A stretch of 64,000 nucleotides of DNA, taken from positions 24,955,300 to 25,019,299 of the forward strand of contig NC_067204.1 in NCBI RefSeq assembly GCF_026262505.1, given 5' to 3'. Both the position numbers and the translations under genes were made by a program. The DNA comes from Trichomonas vaginalis G3 (lineage: Eukaryota; Parabasalia; Trichomonadida; Trichomonadidae). The notes beneath the pieces were generated by a model. The model was not told the DNA's origin. It saw only the letters and a list, made by a program, of their open reading frames with translations, and did no database searches. Shown here piece by piece: positions 27,990 to 38,432 of this stretch. Numbering within the stretch: the first letter of the stretch is position 1; each line of letters opens with the position of its first letter.

Positions 27990-28015
27990 TTTATAAAAAT
28001 AAAAAAAATATTTTT

Positions 28016-28823
28016 TTATTCTTGACTTTGTTGTTGCATTTGTTCCATTTGTTGCATTTGTTGTTCTTGAGCTATTTGTTGTTGAAGTTGTTCTTGTAAT
28101 ACAATACTTTCACCAGTTGCATCTTCCAATTCGAAACTTTCTGCCGTCATTGACAAATACATAGGACATAAAAGTTTTACAGGAACAAAGTTTGCGTCAA
28201 CTAAGGTTAAGTTTATGTTTGCTAAAGTGTTTGAGTTTACTAAAGCTTGAAAACTCTGCATTCGAATGAACAATAGGCAAACCAGCAGAGAAAGTGTTGT
28301 TTATACGCATGAGTATCTTTTGGTCATAGTAGTTTCTGTCGACATTCGAATAACACTTTGAACCTAAGTTTGAAACAATATATAAGATTGGTGTACTTAA
28401 AGTCAATGGAACAGACATTCCTTGTATGACACCTTTTCCTGTTATAGGAAACTGTTGGTAGTAAAAACCAGATATAAGTTTTGTATTATAGCTCATATCG
28501 TTTATAGTAAACTCAGTCGGACATCCAAACATAATGAAACCTGCTCTAGTTGCAGCACATGTTACATCCGTCCTTAAAGTATTAAATAAGTCAACAAAAC
28601 CTGTTGGTGGTATATCTGAGTAAGTATCTTCAAAGAAGTATTTTTTACCATTCCACAACAAAGTCTTCTGGTGTCAAAAGAGCAAAAACAGGCTTTAGTC
28701 GTCATTGTGTTTAAGGTTAGTTTACAATATCGTCCTTGAGGACTTTGTAAGTTTGTTGTTATAGAATTATATGACTCAGGGTTTTTTAGTCGTAAATAGT
28801 ATAAACATTATATCTTCTGCCAT
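28016..28823 (-). pseudogene. Candidate minor capsid (penton) protein, broken
   Basis: The start is MAEDIM at 28823. The body is beta-rich with no enzyme motif: FFEDTYSDIPPTGFVDLFNT, GFIMFGCPTEFTINDMSYNT, YQQFPITGKGVIQGMSVPLT, NTLANINLTLVDANFVPVKL. It ends with a glutamine-rich tail. Size and position next to the major capsid gene fit the single jelly-roll minor capsid protein of Polintons, but I see no decisive motif. A matching gene starts at 63611 in the second element. It is broken. Confidence 0.5.
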
Positions 28824-28842
28824 TTACTTAGCAAATAAACTT

Positions 28843-29407
28843 TTAATGAAATGTTGTGGTCGTCAAATATTTTTTGACGTCTGGGAAACTATACTTTAAG
28901 TTCAACGTTTCACCTCCTTTCATAACGTATATCTTGTCAATGACATTATATGAAACACCACAGCAACTAACGTCGGGTTCTATTTCTTGATGTTTATATC
29001 GTCTGCCTCTGTCAAAAGTTTCAATAGTTCTTTCAAAAATTTCATGAGGTGCGATGACATATGAGTTCACTTTTACAGGGTTGTGCTCACCAAGTTTAAC
29101 ATTATACCAAAGCTTGACAAATCTTCTCCTGAGTTTTTAAGTTTGTCTTTAAGTTGTTGGTAGTCGTTTCGAATATCTGCAACAGAATTAAGTCTCTGCT
29201 AACTTCAGGATATGTTGGTTGTTCTTTTACAGGAACAATTGTTATACCATCTTGGTCTTCGTATGGTTTCCCCATTTCAACATCTCTTTCTTTGACATTG
29301 ACAATAACACTTTGACTGTTTGTTTGAGTTGGTGAATTTAACTTCACATCTGCCACCGCCATTAAACCTTTTGAAACACTTACGCTTCTATTTTTCGGAA
29401 ATGACAT
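28843..29407 (-). pseudogene. Maverick MSFPKNR gene, copy A (broken)
   Basis: The start at 29407 opens MSFPKNRSVSVSKGLMAVAD, then a Val/Asn-rich stretch and a C-terminal part with IEPDVSCCGVSYNVIDKIYV and KGGETLNLKYSFPD. Two adjacent cysteines are conserved in the second element. No family was recognised. It lies between candidate capsid genes, so a virion role is plausible. It is broken. It diverges from the gene at 29426 across 18 bp. Confidence 0.5.
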
Positions 29408-29425
29408 TTTACTTAGAATAAAAAG
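29408..29425. promoter_or_regulatory. 18-bp bidirectional start region
   Basis: TTTACTTAGAATAAAAAG separates divergent start codons. The same arrangement is kept at 30190-30207 and 63011-63028. Confidence 0.5.
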
Positions 29426-29700
29426 ATGGACGTATTTGAGTATCTCTTCGAATTGAAGAGAACAAAGTTTACACACACAAACAATACAATACATTGACAG
29501 AATAGTTCTTTATACAAACAATGGTAAATGTTATAGAATAGCAGTCTTTGCTGAACCAAAATATTTTCATAAAGCAAAGAAAGTTGGTATAACTGAAATG
29601 GTGAAAGTTCTTGAAGCAGACAAAATATAACAACAAAACTTACAGATATTTCTAAGGTAAGTTTATTCAATTTTATGTCAAAACTGGCGTACTGTCAATA
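29426..29700 (+). pseudogene. Maverick MDVFEYL gene, copy A (broken)
   Basis: Begins MDVFEYL and, further on, FHKAKKVGITEMVKVLEA and LTDIS. A small protein with mixed alpha/beta pattern; no family recognised. The same gene is present at 30208 and, in the second element, at 63010 on the opposite strand. It is broken. Confidence 0.45.
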
Positions 29701-30055
29701 TTAAGAAGTTTACAAAACCAATAGCACTTTTCACGGAAGATGCTCTTTTGAAAATTCGTTCGATGAAACCTGCTGGGGCTCCTCAGATTGGTATAACGAC
29801 AGCTTCCATCGAGCAATTTTGGCAGCAGGTCAGTAAGTTGTTCTTGAACTGACTTCTCTCCGTCANNNNNNNNNNNNNNNNNNNNNNNNNTGACGGAGAG
29901 AAGTCAGTTCAAGAACAACTTACTGACCTGCTGCCAAAATTGCTCGATGGAAGCTGTCGTTATACCAATCTGAGGAGCCCCAGCAGGTTTCATCGAACGA
30001 ATTTTCAAAAGAGCATCTTCCGTGAAAAGTGCTATTGGTTTTGTAAACTTCTTCA
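29701..30055. repeat. Inverted copies of the capsid-gene end around an assembly gap
   Basis: 29701-29865 and 29891-30055 are near-perfect reverse complements, both matching the 3' end of the major capsid gene (30521-30680). They meet at 25 Ns (29866-29890). The outer flanks (29280-29700 and 30056-30487) are direct copies of each other. This looks like a misjoined assembly or an unresolved rearrangement. Confidence 0.85.
29866..29890. other. Assembly gap (25 N)
   Basis: A run of 25 N. The true distance across it is unknown; the flanks are inverted copies. Confidence 0.99.
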
Positions 30056-30189
30056 TTTCAACATCTCTTTCTTTGACATTGACAATAACACTTTGACTGT
30101 TTGTTTGAGTTGGTGAATTTAACTTCACATCTGCCACCGCCATTAAACCTTTTGAAACACTTAACGCTTCTATTTTTCGGAAATGACAT
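30056..30189 (-). pseudogene. MSFPKNR gene, copy B (partial)
   Basis: Repeats the first part of the gene at 29407 (MSFPKNRS start at 30189, then AVADVKLNSPTQTNSQSVIV) and then runs into capsid-gene sequence. It is part of the duplication around the gap and is probably not a separate gene in the living genome. Confidence 0.55.
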
Positions 30190-30207
30190 TTTACTTAGAA
30201 TAAAAAG

Positions 30208-30627
30208 ATGGACGTATTTGAGTATTCTTCGAATTGAAGCAGAACAAAGTTTACACACACAAACAATACAAATACATTGACAGAATAGTTCTTTATACAA
30301 ACAATGGTAAATGTTATAGAATAGCAGTCTTTGCTGAACCAAAATATTTTCATAAAGCAAAGAAAGTTGGTATAAACTGAAATGGTGAAAGTTCTTGAAG
30401 CAGACAAAAATATAACAACAAAACTTACAGATATTTCTAAAGGTAAGTTTATCTTACAATTTTATGTCAAAACTGGCGTACTGTCAATATTTGACGGAGA
30501 GAAGTCAGTTCAAGAACAACTTACTGACCTGCTGCCAAAATCTGCTCGATGGAAGCTGTCGTTATACAATCTGAGGAGCCCCAGCAGGTTTCATCGAACG
30601 AATTTTCAAAAAGAGCATCTTCCGTGA
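30208..30627 (+). pseudogene. MDVFEYL gene, copy B (broken)
   Basis: A repeat of the gene at 29426. Readable parts include VKVLEADKNITTKLTDISKG, KFILQFYVKTGVLSIFDGEK and SVQEQLTDLLPKSARWKLSL. Its 3' part overlaps the end of the major capsid gene on the opposite strand. No family was recognised. The alternating pattern suggests a small beta-sheet protein. It is broken. Confidence 0.5.
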
Positions 30628-32128
30628 AAAGTGCTATTGGTTTTGTAAAACTTCTTTGCTTTCAATTCATTTGGGACCGTCTCTGTCACCAGTATATTGT
30701 ATTTGAACTGTACCAACAGTTGAAATACCACCCATAAAGTCTTCTGAGTCAGCAAATGGAATGCCAAGCCAAAAAGTTGAACGGTCTCCATTTGTATATT
30801 GAGTGTTTTTGAGCTCCTGTATGGGTCCATACTTTCACATATGGCATAATAGAACTTTGCATTTCAGGGTTAATGGTTGTTGTGAAGTTGTTGTTAAAGT
30901 TCATAGCATCTAATGTCAAGTTGTATGACCTCATATCCTCAACTGTAGAATATTCTTCTCTTGGATAATTTTGCCATCTATGTTTATATGATATTTAATA
31001 CCAGGGTTGTAGAAACAAGAATAGTCATTTATAGTTCGTCTGAACAGTAAAACATAGTATCTGCATGTTTCATTGCAGTTGTTAAGGCAATATCTGTTCT
31101 TGCACCTGGGTCAGCACTTTGGTTTCCAACTTCACCTGCAAAGTCTTTGACAGATATTTGGTGTATAGGGAACATAAGTGGAACTGCAATATATTTGGCA
31201 GCTAAAGCATTTGAAATATCTGGGTCCAACATATAGACTGCAAGTCTGCTTTCTATTCTCTTGCATTCAAACTGTTCGCATGTGAACTTAACTGGGTCCC
31301 AAGCATCTCCAGCAGCATTGAAATAATAGTTTACTTCAGTGTTGAGGTTTGAGAAACCAAAGTCTAAGTCAACTTTGTTTTTGCAAAAGTCGGCGAATGA
31401 CATTTTATTTGTTCCCACTACTTCTGTAAGAGTGAATGGGTCTTGTGTTGGTGCAATGACTAAGTTATTTTTGCTTGGAGTAAGTTCGATAGAAATTTTT
31501 CCTGCCCAGTTTGGCAAGTATCTTAAAAACCTGAAGATGAGGAAAGATGACAAAGGAACTCTAAGTTTCAGTTTTACTTTGGTTACTGCTGCTGCAGTTT
31601 GTCCAGAAAGGTTAACATAAACTCCTGGAACGTTAGGGTCAAGTCTTCTTATTTTCTCAATAGTTGCATACTGGTCTGTTTGTTCTCTAGCTTGTGGTTG
31701 TACTGAGTTTCTCAAAGCGAACCATTCATAGTTTGCCCATGTTACTGTTTGAACTAAGTCAGAGTTAGAATATATCTTATATCCATGAAAACTTCTGGAG
31801 CATATTGGTATCCGACATAGAAAATTCCATTGCAACCTTTCTTGTCAGACAACTTGGCAGAAGGTTTTTATTTCAATGTCTTGTTCCACGTATAAGAAAG
31901 AGTTGTCAATAGAAATTATATGAAACCTGTCGCAAGCAATATCTACTGTTGTTGAAGAACCTTCTCCAAACTCACCTACGTTTCCATAAGAAACAGCAGT
32001 TGTATATTCGTAAGTTCCAGGAACTATTTCTGACCTTCTAATGGCATTGTCGCATTCGTTATACATTCGGAAACATTTCCATTCATAGCATCCAAAACTG
32101 TTGGCGTTATATTCTGAGCGGCGTACAT
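30521..32128 (-). pseudogene. Major capsid protein (double jelly-roll), broken
   Basis: Builds the icosahedral shell in Polinton virions. The start MYAAQNITPTVLDAMNG at 32128 follows TTTTTACTCATATGAA. The length is about 535 codons, fitting the family. Recognisable stretches: YEYTTAVSYGNVGEFGEGSS, DIACDRFHIISIDNSFLYVE, GIFYVGYQYAPEVFMDI, FLIFRFLRYLPNWAGKISIE, KYIAVPLMFPIHQISVKDFA, MPYVKVWTHTG, and the end FTKPIALFTEDALLKIRSMK. I assign it from position beside the minor capsid candidate, length and beta-rich character. A close copy lies at 61096-62697. It is broken. Confidence 0.7.
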
Positions 32129-32199
32129 TTCATATGAGTAAAAATATAAATAGAATTGTTGGATTTATATGTCATAATAGAACCCACGTGGACCAAGCT

Positions 32200-35100
32200 T
32201 TACTTTCTTCCTGACTGAGTTTTTAACTCTTCTTTTTCCTTCATTGCCCTCTGCTTGAAGTTGTTGCATCTTTGCATTATGTTCATTAGTATGTTGCAAA
32301 TTTCCCATGTCCTTTTTGCCTTTTGGCTCTGGTCGCCCATCTCAGGTAACCTATATCCTAGAAAGAGTTTGTCATAGTCTGTATTTGAGTCTTTGCGTAT
32401 TGTTTGCATGACTCTTTCCTGAGTTTCTGGTTCAAGCTCTTCAAACAGAGCTTGTCCATATGGAATAAGCTCGTTTCCAAATATATGTTTTTGTAGCCAT
32501 TCTGGTTTTCTTTCCATGTTACCAACTATATCTTTTGTGAATGGGAAAGCTTCTACCCAATCTTTCAGTCTTGCGTCGTTTATTTCTGTAGTTGGTTTTA
32601 TTTTGTCAAGGAACATGTTTTTCAATACTAACATTTCATTTGGTACTGTCCATTTGAGTTTTCTTAAATATTCATCCCTTCTCAGTTCATCGCCTGCAAA
32701 GTAAGTTTTTATGACATTTTGCAAACTTTCGTTTGCAAGGTCATGTACAATAGGTTCTCTTCCTTCTCCCTCCCTAACTTTCTTTCTAAACTCTTCACCA
32801 AATATACCATCTCTATGGTTCTGTGTAGTTCTTTGAGATAAATGTTCTAGAACGTCAGGTGTTATATTTCCATCAGCCATGTTCATTTCATACTGGTTCA
32901 AAATATCTGCATCTTTCATATCTTTCAATGGCATTAAAGCCGCGCTGAAAATACCAGCTATATCTGGTTCACCATTCACTTCCATTGCGTCTACAACTTC
33001 TTGGAATTGTGTTGTAGTTATGAACACCTATCTGGATTAGCTTTATGACCCCATCTCATTGTAGTTCCATCGTCTGCAGAAACAAAAGTAGGTTTGTTTC
33101 CATCTTTGGTTAGGTTCTGAATGAACTTTAAACAATGTTTCATTTCTATATGTTTTCTTGAAATTTAACCTTTTATCTTCACCGAGTTCATCCGAAGATT
33201 GAACGTTAAATGCTCGTAAGTAAAAAGGGTTGTTGTATTTGTGTACATTTTCTTTCAGTGCTTCCATTCTATGCCGAATATTTTCATCTGATGTTGGAGT
33301 CTTTTGTATGTCGGCAAACATTTTTCGATATTCTTCTACTATGTCAGCCGAATTTTTTTTAGACTCTTGGAAATATTCCATATTCTCCGCATACTCTTGT
33401 TGAGGGTCAAGATTTTTCGGCTGTTCCAAATCTTCATCTAGTTCTGTGAAGTTAGTTTCCAAAGGAGTGACTTGTTCGTTTCCTTCAGGCTCTTCTAGCT
33501 GTTGTTGCTGAACTATTTCTTCCATGTCTGGTTGTATCTGAACTATTTCTTCCTGTGGAGTTTCTTGTACCTCATCTGCTGGCATTTCATATATTCCGAG
33601 ACCGTTTTCAACAATTTCCCTATCTACGTCATCCGCATTCATAAGCTTTTGTTCTTTCGTTCCGTCTCTATTTTTTACGCGTTTCATGACGAAAGTTGAA
33701 TTGTCATTTAGCTCTGACATCAAATATCTCGGAGTAAATTCGTTCATGTCATTTGGATGATATGCTATTAAATCATATCCCTTAGCGAGCTTGTATTTTC
33801 CAGGTTTGAGATTATATCCGTTTTGGTGTTGAGCCATAAAGCTAAATAGGTTCGGGTCAGTATTTCCATCCTTGAACTTTCCAATAGCTTCTTTATATCT
33901 GTCACTAAAGTCAACAGTATCTGGGAAACCACACTCTTCTTTAAGCATTTTTAAGAATTCTTGGTTTCCTTGTTCTCTACTTCTTTTATGTCCTTGCTCT
34001 GTTTGTGGTTGTTGTTGTGCAGGGTTTTGAACTGTTGGTTGCTGTGCTGGTTGTTGTGCTGGTTGTGGAGGTGGTTGTTGTGCAGGGTTTTGAACTGTTG
34101 GTTGTTGTGCTGGTTGTTGTGTTGGTTTTGGTGCATGCCTGTGTCTGTGTCCATGTGACGATGTAAATGTTTTAGGTAGTCCTGGTGCAGGTGCTTCTCT
34201 TGGAGGGTTTGGTGGTATATAAGTTCCACCAGCTGGCACATATGTTCCATCTGCAGCGTAATGTCCTACCTGACTTTTCGTTCTTAAGAAAGCATTTACT
34301 AGGTCTGTTTTGGTCTGTTGTAACTCTTTTTCTTGACTTTTCACAACAGTTGCTCTAACGGCGTCATAGGCACTTTGAACTGCCTGTCTCGTTGCTGCAT
34401 CTGTTATTTTCGTCATATTTTGTGCTACTTCTTTTAACTCTTTGTCGAAACCTTCAGACTTCAGTTTCTTTCCAGATGAGAAGTCGTTCACTTGTTTCAC
34501 CTTACTATGAAGAGCTTCGAAAGCGTTCTTAAAGTCAGCATTTGTTAAAGCTTCATTTGAACTGTCTTCATCCGCTTGTATTTTTGTCCTTATTGACCCT
34601 ATGAGTTGGGCTGCTTTAGCGTTGGCTTGGGCATCTAACCAGTCATTGTTAGCTTTTATATATTCTGCGCTTTTCATTGCCTTTTGCATAGCCGCGTCGT
34701 TATTTTTACTTTCTTGTGCTAAGTTTTCATACTGTACGGTTTGGTTTTGCAACTGTAAAAGTTTTTCTGCCTTTACATTTGCTTCAACTTCTTTTTTATA
34801 CTCATCGCTATCCATATATGTCTTCAGGGCTTTTTGTTTTATCTCTTCATCTTTCAGTATTTTATATTGAGTAGTATGGTTTTTCAAATTTATGACATCT
34901 TGTTCCATTTTTGCTACTTCTGCTGCTTTTTCTGACACTTTTTTCGCATATTCCTCTGTACTTAGTTCTTTCAGTTGTTCTTCTTTCTTCTTTTTCTCTA
35001 CGTTTAACTCATTGAGTTTCTTTGTGTGTCTGTCATATTCTAGTTTCTTTTCGTTTTCACTTATTTGTTTCTGTATGTCTATGTTTGACTTTTTGACATC

Positions 35101-35389
35101 TGTTATTTGATTTTTGAGTGAACTCAAATTCATTTGACTTTGAGGTTATAAGCTGTTCCGTCTGCAGCTCCACCATAGCCTGCCATTTTCGCTAAAAGTG
35201 CCGTCTTAAACCTCCACTCTGTGCACCAACAACTCGGTTTAAAAGCATAGGATTGCTTGACATTTGTTGCAACATAGTGGGGTCATTCAGCATTTTGTTT
35301 TGCAACTGTTGTTGTGGTGTCAGTTTTACTATTGGATGTTTCAATGCTCCCTTCCTCTTACGTATATTCTTACGTAGCTTACGTGGCAT
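32200..35389 (-). pseudogene. Very large coiled-coil Maverick protein (broken)
   Basis: The gene begins MPRKLRKNIRKRKGALKHP at 35389, a very basic start suggesting DNA binding or a core-protein-like leader. Next come QQ- and M-rich segments, a long coiled coil (roughly the next 280 residues, Lys/Glu-rich, e.g. KKKEEQLKELSTEEYAKKVS), a Pro/Gln/Ala/Asn low-complexity linker (PAQQPTVQN repeats), a globular part (KPGKYKLAKGYDLIAYHPND, FTPRYLMSELNDNSTF), an acidic region, and a helical C-terminal part (MADGNITPDVLEHLSQRTTQ). No enzyme motif was recognised. It lies just inside the element's end in both copies. It is broken. Confidence 0.65.
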
Positions 35390-35764
35390 TTTAAGTGAAG
35401 TTAAAAAGCGGTTTTTGACAGATGTTTATATGACACTTTTTGTTCAGCACAAAAAACTACTCGGTCAACGTGTTGTCAGTTTTGTAAAATAACCGTCCTA
35501 TCTCATTCTATAAGGAGAAAAGGCTTCTCAAAGTATACTTCCTTGGAACGCCTGTAACTTTTCCTGTAGCGACGATAGACCCTTACTTGTCCGGACAAAG
35601 TTATACTATTTTGAGTGCTCTACAAAAAAGTCAACGGCTGGCTCGTCCTCAGAAATTTTTTATGGGCTAGAGGGCGCAACGCGCCTGGAAGCCCTCCGAA
35701 TAAAAACTTCATTTATACTAAACATCTTCAGGGCTAGAGGGCGCAACGCGCCTGGAAGCCCCAC

Positions 35765-35795
<31 letters not shown>
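35390..35795 (-). repeat. Right terminal region of Maverick 1
   Basis: Read inwards from the end: 28 A, GTAGTGGGGCTTCCAGGC, hairpin GGCGCGTTGCGCC, CTCTAGCCC. Then a second copy of the GGGCTTCCAGGCGCGTTGCG block follows about 70 bp further in. The same doubled block opens the second Maverick at 55241-55457. There is no gene between this and the start of the coiled-coil gene. Confidence 0.85.
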
Positions 35796-35801
35796 CGTTT
35801 A

Positions 35802-36021
35802 ATGATGAAAAGAGAAAGAGGAGTAAAAAGAGGAAAGAGAAAAGAAAGAGAGAGAGGAAAAAAAAAAAGAGAAAGAAAGAAAGAAAAAAAAGGACGGCGA
35901 TAATTTTGTATTGTTTTGTTATTCGGCCGAATGGCGGCTACTTCGTACCCGCCATTCGGCCCCAAAAATGGCGTATTATTCTATTTTTAAACGGTCATGG
36001 CGTAAAACCGTCGCATCCCTA
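35802..36021. repeat. Right terminal part of the hAT-like element
   Basis: A purine-rich tract (35802-35893), a GC-rich palindrome with arms GGCCGAATGGCGG around 35925-35962, subterminal TGGCGTA strings, and the terminal CGCATCCCTA. There is no gene. Confidence 0.7.
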
Positions 36022-36051
36022 GGAGAGAGAATCATCTTTATCTTCCTATGT

Positions 36052-36998
36052 TGTTGCATGCTAAGATCAGTCATAATGTAAACCTCTCAATTTTATTGTC
36101 GTGGGAAGTATCTCAATTCCTTCAAAAAAATTGAAAAACTATTTAATTTTAAAAATATAATACTTTTAATTAGTTAATTAATTGGAGATATTTTTAAAAA
36201 ATCACTTTTGATAATACTTTTGAGAACTTTAATTAAAAAAATATATTCAAAAATATACAGGATATCAAGAGGGAATTGTTCCTTATGAGGTATATAGTTA
36301 TGATGTATACCTCATAAGGAACAATTCCCTCCTTAAAACGAGAAAACTTGTTCGAAATTGTTTATCATTTCGAACAAGTTTTCTCGTTTTTAATAAGAAA
36401 CTAAAGGCTATGAGGCACTGATTATATATTAGTGCCTCACAGCCTTTAGTTTCTAATAGATAGCTGGGAAACTTTCTCCAAATGATAAGTTATTCAGAGA
36501 AAGTTTCCAGCTATCAAGAGGGAATTGTTCCTTATGAGGTATATAGTTATGATGTATACCTCATAAGGAACAATTCCCTCCTTAAAATCGTAGACATTTT
36601 TATACTTATTAATCAACCATTCAAAATCATATTCCTCTGAAAAGTTATTTTATTAAAAATTTAGAATTTTAATAAATATAGAGTTTGAATTTCATACAAT
36701 ACCTATATATTTTCAATAATGGAATTTGAAAACCATTCTCAAAAGTTCTCAGAAAACCTTTTTTCATTAATTTTAAGAAATCTGAGTATTAAATTAAGTG
36801 ATAAATTCGTTTGACACTACTTTAATTTTTAAATTCAAAAAATTATATGTGCTTCTTAAAATGACTCAAAAAAATTTTATTATAAAATAATATATAATAT
36901 TAAAAATCCCACAACATTTTTTTACTTTACATAATCGTACTTCCTCGACGATTAATTTCCACTCAATTTCTATCGTTGACCGAACTTAGCATGCAACA
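36052..36998. mobile_element. Palindrome-array transposon, copy 3 (short form)
   Basis: Ends TGTTGCATGCTAAG; target duplication ATGT (36048-36051 and 36999-37002). It keeps five palindromes (about 36269-36582: long, short, long, short, long), the same as the last five in the copy at 3163, so it is an internal-deletion form in the same orientation. The flanks are AT-rich. It lies 22 bp beyond the hAT-like element's right target duplication. Confidence 0.85.
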
Positions 36999-37002
36999 AT
37001 GT

Positions 37003-38432
37003 AGTGCATATTTTCGCGTTCTAAGAGCGGAAAACGCATTTTTGGAATGTAGAGATTCCGAATCACATGGGAAAATTTTAATAAGAAAAATAAACAATAA
37101 GAAAAATAAGAAAATAAACAATTTATTAAGTAATAGAGTATATGACATCATAAAAATGCAAAACTATTTTCTCATAGGAAATAAAAAAATAACGTATATT
37201 TGCAGTGAGTAGGCATGCACCGAGCCTACTCACACATTAAACTTTTAATTCATTCTCTGGCCGACAAAGAGCCAGAGAATCACATCTGCATTAACTTATG
37301 CTGAAGTTTTCTGGATTTCCTTCCTCATCTGAGAGACATCCAGATAACTTCAGCATAAACGAATTACAGACAAGTTCTTTCGCTCTTTGCGGGCCAAGTA
37401 CCACAACTACATTACACTAGGGCAGAGGGACTTCGGAAAAACTCTGCTCTATTCGAGTAAAAGTACATTCTCTAACACACAAATTGTCAGAGACTAGAGT
37501 TCTTCCGAGGTCTCTCATCAAATGAGAGACTTCGGAAAAACTCTGTCCTATTCGATCAATTACAGAATCCTAGGCCTTTTGGGAACCAGGAAAGAGTAGT
37601 AAGAGTGCTTTAAGGCAACGTTTATTACAAAGTCTCTCATCAAATGAGAGATTTCGTGCTGAACATTGCCCATTTCGAGTAAACTTACATCCCTGACTCT
37701 CAAGGGTTCAGGGAGTAGTACTGTAGTCGATGAGAGCAATAACGTATAACTAATATCGCCAATAGCACAATAATTACGCAGCCTAGCTACGCTATCCTAG
37801 CAGCTAGGCTGCATAGATATTGTGCTTCTGGCTTGCAGAAACCTCATGGAAGACCCATTGGAGATCTCATGCCGAAATCACTTGCTGATGTGGATGGAGC
37901 AGAACTATGATTGGCCAGATCAAAGGCTGCGTAGCCTCCCAGCAAGCAGATAGTCGGCGGCGACACCATCTGTGGTCCACAAGGAGATTCTGACATTTTT
38001 GCGATTTGGCGCCAAACTTTTTTTGGGGGCTTTGGCAAACAAGTGGCAAAAATGCCAATTTACAAACGTAAACTTTGTAAAGTTAAAATGTCGTTTTTCG
38101 GAAAATGTACTGCTCTCCATTCTCATATTGAGTTCTCAAAGTTTTGTTCGCCTATTTGGATTGTATTTTTTTTTACCTTGGCACTTAATATTATAATAGG
38201 TTTGACACTTTTTACGGGCTTATAAAATAAGCCCGAAAAAAGTATCAGAACCTATTAAAATATGTATTCAACTTTTTATCGGCTTGAAGTTTCTCAGAAA
38301 AAGTGTGAAACATATTTTGAATATGTTAAACATGGCTAATACCTTGGTAATCATCAAATTAAATAACAAGCAATTTTAATCATCTTCCTTCCTCTCAGAA
38401 AATACAAAATATTATTTATTTTTAAATCATTA
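37003..38432. other. Palindrome-rich intergenic DNA of higher GC
   Basis: Several separate stem-loops: GAGTAGGCATGC..GCCTACTC (about 37204-37229), ATTCTCTGGC..GCCAGAGAAT (about 37251-37281), TTATGCTGAAGTT..AACTTCAGCATAA (about 37296-37362), GTCTCTCATC/GATGAGAGAC-type units repeated at about 37510-37530 and 37632-37652, and GCAGCCTAGCT..AGCTAGGCTGC (about 37778-37813). The phrase ACTTCGGAAAAACTCTG occurs twice (about 37430 and 37530). No open frame or RNA gene was recognised. It may be a degraded palindrome-array element of another family. Confidence 0.45.

Larger units (their letters stand above)
10571..35795. mobile_element. Maverick/Polinton, first copy (broken)
   Basis: A 25.2-kb virus-like element. 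The target duplication is CGTTTA (10565-10570 and 35796-35801), the 6 bp usual for Polintons. The terminal inverted repeats begin with an A-tract (25 A at left; 28 T at right), then GTAATGGGGCTTCCAGGC at left and the complement of GTAGTGGGGCTTCCAGGC at right. It carries integrase, protein-primed DNA polymerase, packaging ATPase, helicase, major and candidate minor capsid genes, a Dam-like methyltransferase, HNH and KilA-N genes, and a fibre/collar pair. Many genes are interrupted, so it is a fossil with about a dozen or more breaks. Its exact end repeats and close match to the second copy suggest a young insertion. A 25-N assembly gap lies inside. Confidence 0.95.
6762..36021. mobile_element. 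Non-autonomous hAT-like element, split by later insertions
   Basis: The left end reads TAGGGATGCG and the right end CGCATCCCTA. Direct 8-bp copies of GGAGAGAG lie immediately outside (6754-6761 and 36022-36029). A second matching stretch, ACGCCAT..TGACCG, lies just inside both ends. An 8-bp duplication and a terminal TAGGG fit the hAT superfamily (consensus YARNG). Subterminal GGCGTA/TACGCC strings are repeated many times (about 6770-7160 and 35960-36005), typical of hAT transposase-binding regions. Without the two nested insertions (8290-10551 and 10571-35795) only about 1.8 kb belongs to this element. There is no transposase gene, so it is non-autonomous. It also contains the CT-rich minisatellite at 7258-8206 and a GC-rich hairpin (GGCCGAATGGCGG and its complement) at about 35925-35962. 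Confidence 0.8.

Noticed and set aside
32200-35389. Maturation cysteine protease within the large coiled-coil gene
   Set aside because: I could not find a convincing His, Asp/Glu and Cys pattern of the adenoviral type; left unassigned.
37203-37830. tRNA or other structured RNA gene
   Set aside because: The stem-loops do not form a cloverleaf and lack A/B box spacing; kept only as a palindrome cluster.
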